Below are positions 15,532 to 17,481 of a stretch of DNA of 17,481 nt, one piece after another (position 1 is the first letter of the stretch; each line of letters opens with the position of its first letter). Where the stretch lies: NCBI GenBank assembly GCA_002323995.1, contig DCQY01000020.1, positions 1 through 17,481 on the forward strand, read 5' to 3'. This DNA comes from Akkermansiaceae bacterium UBA1506. Lineage in GTDB: Bacteria > Verrucomicrobiota > Verrucomicrobiia > Verrucomicrobiales > DEV007. A model generated the notes under the pieces. That model was not told the origin of the DNA and made no database searches. It saw nothing but the letters and a program-made list of their open reading frames with translations. Made by a program: the position numbers and the translations under genes.

Positions 15532-15577
15532 GCAGCTTATCTCCCAGCCCGAAAAACTGTTTTAAACTGCGTTAAAT

Positions 15578-16372
15578 ATGGAGCTCATTCACATCGTTGA
15601 AGCCCTGATTTTTGCTGCCCCTGAACCGATCTCATCTGCCGAGATCGCCAAGGCCGTGCGTCGCGCAGCGGCGGATCATGATGCTCCTTTTGCTCAACAA
15701 CTTGGGAATACATCGCCAAAAGAAATCGATAGTGTCATTGCCGATCTGAACGAGCGACTCGGCCAAAGCGGCAGCCCGCTTGAATTGCGGGAAGGAAGTA
15801 GTGGCTGGCGCTTCTTTACTCACAGTGACTACGCTGACTGGATTCGCGCGCTCCTTCCCGAGATGCGCCCAGAAAAGCTGAGCCCAGCGGCGCTTGAGAC
15901 TCTTGCCCTAGTAGCCTATCGCCAACCAATCACCAAGGCTGATATCGAAGCGGTCCGCGGTGTCTCAGTCGATGGAACGATCCAGAAGTTGATGGATCGC
16001 GGGCTCGTCCATATTGGCGGGCGCGCCGACTTACCGGGTCGACCCATGCTTTACGAAACAACGGAAGATTTTATGGAGCATTTCGGTGTGAAGGATCTCG
16101 AAGATCTTCCCAACGCGGATGAACTTCGTAAGGTCGAACTCCCCACTGCAGAATCAGACAAAGAAGAGGCTGACGAAAGCGCGCCCGTCGATGGCAGCGA
16201 AGCGCCCCCCTCCGAAGTTGTCGCGAGCAGAAAATCCGCACAAGAAGACTCGTCAGCTGAACCTAAAACAGAGATCACTCTAGATATCGAAATGACTCCC
16301 AAAAACGGAGAGCCTGAGAACGAGACTCCCGAAGAGGCAAGCCAAGAAGCAGCCAGCGAGGAGTCAGCCTGA
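15578..16372 (+). CDS. scpB: Segregation and condensation protein B
   Basis: Winged-helix partner of ScpA in the SMC condensin complex. The N-terminal winged helix begins MELIHIVEALIFAAPEPISS. The conserved second winged helix contains LSPAALETLALVAYRQPITK followed by ADIEAVRGVSVDGTIQKL and LVHIGGRADLPGRPMLYETT (about 105-165). The ordered family region ends near residue 185. The remaining roughly 80 residues are acidic and Ser/Ala/Glu rich, giving 264 aa against about 200 in Bacillus. The ATG has no Shine-Dalgarno. pheA starts 12 bp after the stop codon, so the two are almost surely co-transcribed. Confidence 0.95.
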   Translation: MELIHIVEALIFAAPEPISSAEIAKAVRRAAADHDAPFAQQLGNTSPKEIDSVIADLNERLGQSGSPLELREGSSGWRFFTHSDYADWIRALLPEMRPEKLSPAALETLALVAYRQPITKADIEAVRGVSVDGTIQKLMDRGLVHIGGRADLPGRPMLYETTEDFMEHFGVKDLEDLPNADELRKVELPTAESDKEEADESAPVDGSEAPPSEVVASRKSAQEDSSAEPKTEITLDIEMTPKNGEPENETPEEASQEAASEESA

Positions 16373-16384
16373 TTTTTTCATACC

Positions 16385-17443
16385 ATGAGCCTCGACGACC
16401 TGCGCCAGAAAATCGACGCCATCGATACCGACGTTATTCGATTACTCAATGAGCGTGCCGACGTCGTTCACGAAGTCGGGATCGTGAAGAAACGCGATGG
16501 TCTTGAAATTTACGCCCCCGAACGCGAAGAAAAGCTGCTGCGTAAGCTCTGTGAAAAAGGCAAGGGAGGCCGCTTGCCCGATACTGCCATTCGTGCCATC
16601 TACCGCGAGATCATGTCGGCCGCTTTAGCACTGGAAGAGGATCTCAAGATCGCTTACCTCGGGCCCGCCGGCACGTGGACTCATCAGGCCGCGCTTGGTA
16701 AATTTGGCCACAGTGTCGAACTCATTCCACAGCCAAGCTTTGCTGACGTCTTCAATCATGTCGAGCGACGCGTCGCCGACTACGGAGTCGTTCCTATTGA
16801 GAACTCCACTGAGGGTGCCGTAACCCACACACTCGACCTTTTCGCGGATTCACCGCTCAAGATTTACGGCCAGCTCATGATGCCGATCGAGAATAATCTA
16901 ATGGCCAACTGCCCTCGCGAGGAGATCAAGAACATCTACAGCCATTCCCAAGTTATTGCCCAGTGCCGTAACTGGCTCGGAAAGAACTTTGGCGATATTC
17001 AGGCCATCGAGATGTCGAGTTCAGCAGCAGCAGCCGAACTAGCGGCTGAGGAAAAAGGTGCGGCCGTCTTAGGCGGCACCCTTCTCGCAGAGCTCTATGG
17101 CCTAAAAGTGCTGGAAACCTCGGTTCAGGATATCGCATCAAATACGACCCGCTTCCTCGTTATCAGTCACAAAACCTGCCCACCAACGGGTAAAGATCGC
17201 ACTTCAGTCATGTTCTCTGTTCGAGACGAACCCGGCTCGCTCCATCGCGCTCTCGAACCATTTGAAGAGTTCGAGATTAATATGTCAAAGATTGAAAGCC
17301 GTCCATCCAAGCGACGTGCCTGGGAATACTTTTTCTTCGTCGACGTGGGTGGTCATTGCGAAGATGAAGCCCTCGCGGATGTCATAAAGCAGCTCGAAAA
17401 GCACTGCTCGTTCGTTAAAGTTCTGGGAAGCTATCCAGCGTAA
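16385..17443 (+). CDS. pheA: Bifunctional chorismate mutase / prephenate dehydratase (P-protein)
   Basis: Converts chorismate to prephenate and on to phenylpyruvate, the committed steps to phenylalanine. An AroQ-type chorismate mutase domain (1-85) has LRQKIDAIDTDVIRLLNERA, with Arg24 and Lys35 in the expected active-site positions. Prephenate dehydratase (88-265) has YLGPAGTWTHQAAL, VVPIENSTEGAV (135-146), SHSQ (186-189) and the catalytic NTTRF (253-257). A C-terminal ACT domain (272-352) carries PGSLHRAL (283-290) and ESRPSKRRAWEYFFFVD (304-320), the Phe-binding regulatory motifs, so feedback inhibition by phenylalanine is expected. Length (352 aa) is normal. It closes the scpA-scpB-pheA run; a long hairpin follows directly after the stop. 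Confidence 0.96.
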   Translation: MSLDDLRQKIDAIDTDVIRLLNERADVVHEVGIVKKRDGLEIYAPEREEKLLRKLCEKGKGGRLPDTAIRAIYREIMSAALALEEDLKIAYLGPAGTWTHQAALGKFGHSVELIPQPSFADVFNHVERRVADYGVVPIENSTEGAVTHTLDLFADSPLKIYGQLMMPIENNLMANCPREEIKNIYSHSQVIAQCRNWLGKNFGDIQAIEMSSSAAAAELAAEEKGAAVLGGTLLAELYGLKVLETSVQDIASNTTRFLVISHKTCPPTGKDRTSVMFSVRDEPGSLHRALEPFEEFEINMSKIESRPSKRRAWEYFFFVDVGGHCEDEALADVIKQLEKHCSFVKVLGSYPA

Positions 17444-17446
17444 ATA

Positions 17447-17473
17447 GCATCTTCCCAAGCCTTGGGAAGATGC
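17447..17473. terminator. Perfect 13-bp hairpin after pheA (terminator or repeat element)
   Basis: GCATCTTCCCAAG (17447-17459), one C, CTTGGGAAGATGC (17461-17473): an uninterrupted 13-bp inverted repeat starting three bases after the pheA stop codon. The following CCCCAAGG has no T-run, but the window ends at 17481. The stem is strong enough to stop or protect a transcript. CCCCAAGG could also pair with the CTTGGG of the right arm, allowing an alternative fold. Confidence 0.6.
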
Positions 17474-17481
17474 CCCCAAGG

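Overview
The window looks like a chromosomal, housekeeping-rich stretch from a member of the Verrucomicrobiota, most likely the Opitutae/Puniceicoccales side. This rests on the combination of a short omega subunit of the 'MRSDLVE…VLINLV' type, the scpA-scpB-pheA order, the paired Deg-type proteases with a plant-Deg-like extra PDZ region, and the scarcity of Shine-Dalgarno sequences; it is inference, not proof. Base composition is even across the window. I see no insertion sequence, integrase, CRISPR array, tRNA or rRNA gene. No gene-free stretch exceeds 200 bases.

Region 1 (50-3277, +): two tandem secreted Deg/HtrA-like proteins. The first keeps the His-Asp-Ser triad; the second has the same fold order but has lost all three catalytic residues, making an active protease plus pseudoprotease pair.

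Region 2 (about 3316-6840, +): the classic rpmH-rnpA-yidD-yidC-jag cluster (ribosomal protein L34, RNase P protein, insertion factors YidD and YidC, RNA-binding KH/R3H protein), with a candidate promoter in front and a weak candidate terminator behind. The yidD position holds a strange short gene: it starts and ends like YidD but its middle, including the diagnostic cysteine motif, is replaced or out of frame. dnaA and an origin are not in the window.

Region 3 (6929-9481, +): rpoZ (omega) with its own strong terminator, then uvrB (excision repair), which carries an unusual insertion of about 44 residues.

Region 4 (9497-11774): a CPBP-family membrane protease gene on the minus strand converges on uvrB and diverges from efp (elongation factor P). 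efp is followed by a GTG-started, M50-like membrane metallopeptidase gene.

Region 5 (11719-14394, -): a large secreted TPR protein with a gluzincin (HExxH…E) peptidase-MA-like domain. Its 3' end overlaps the 3' end of the M50-like gene by 56 bp.

Region 6 (14483-17481, +): scpA, scpB (the two non-SMC subunits of the condensin complex) and pheA (chorismate mutase/prephenate dehydratase/ACT). A possible 28-codon leader ORF overlaps the TTG start of scpA, and a long perfect hairpin lies directly after pheA.

The most interesting points are the protease/pseudoprotease pair, the scrambled yidD, the UvrB insertion, the antisense 3' overlap of two peptidase genes, and the leader ORF before scpA. I did not find a convincing wholly new system; much of the window is core genome.
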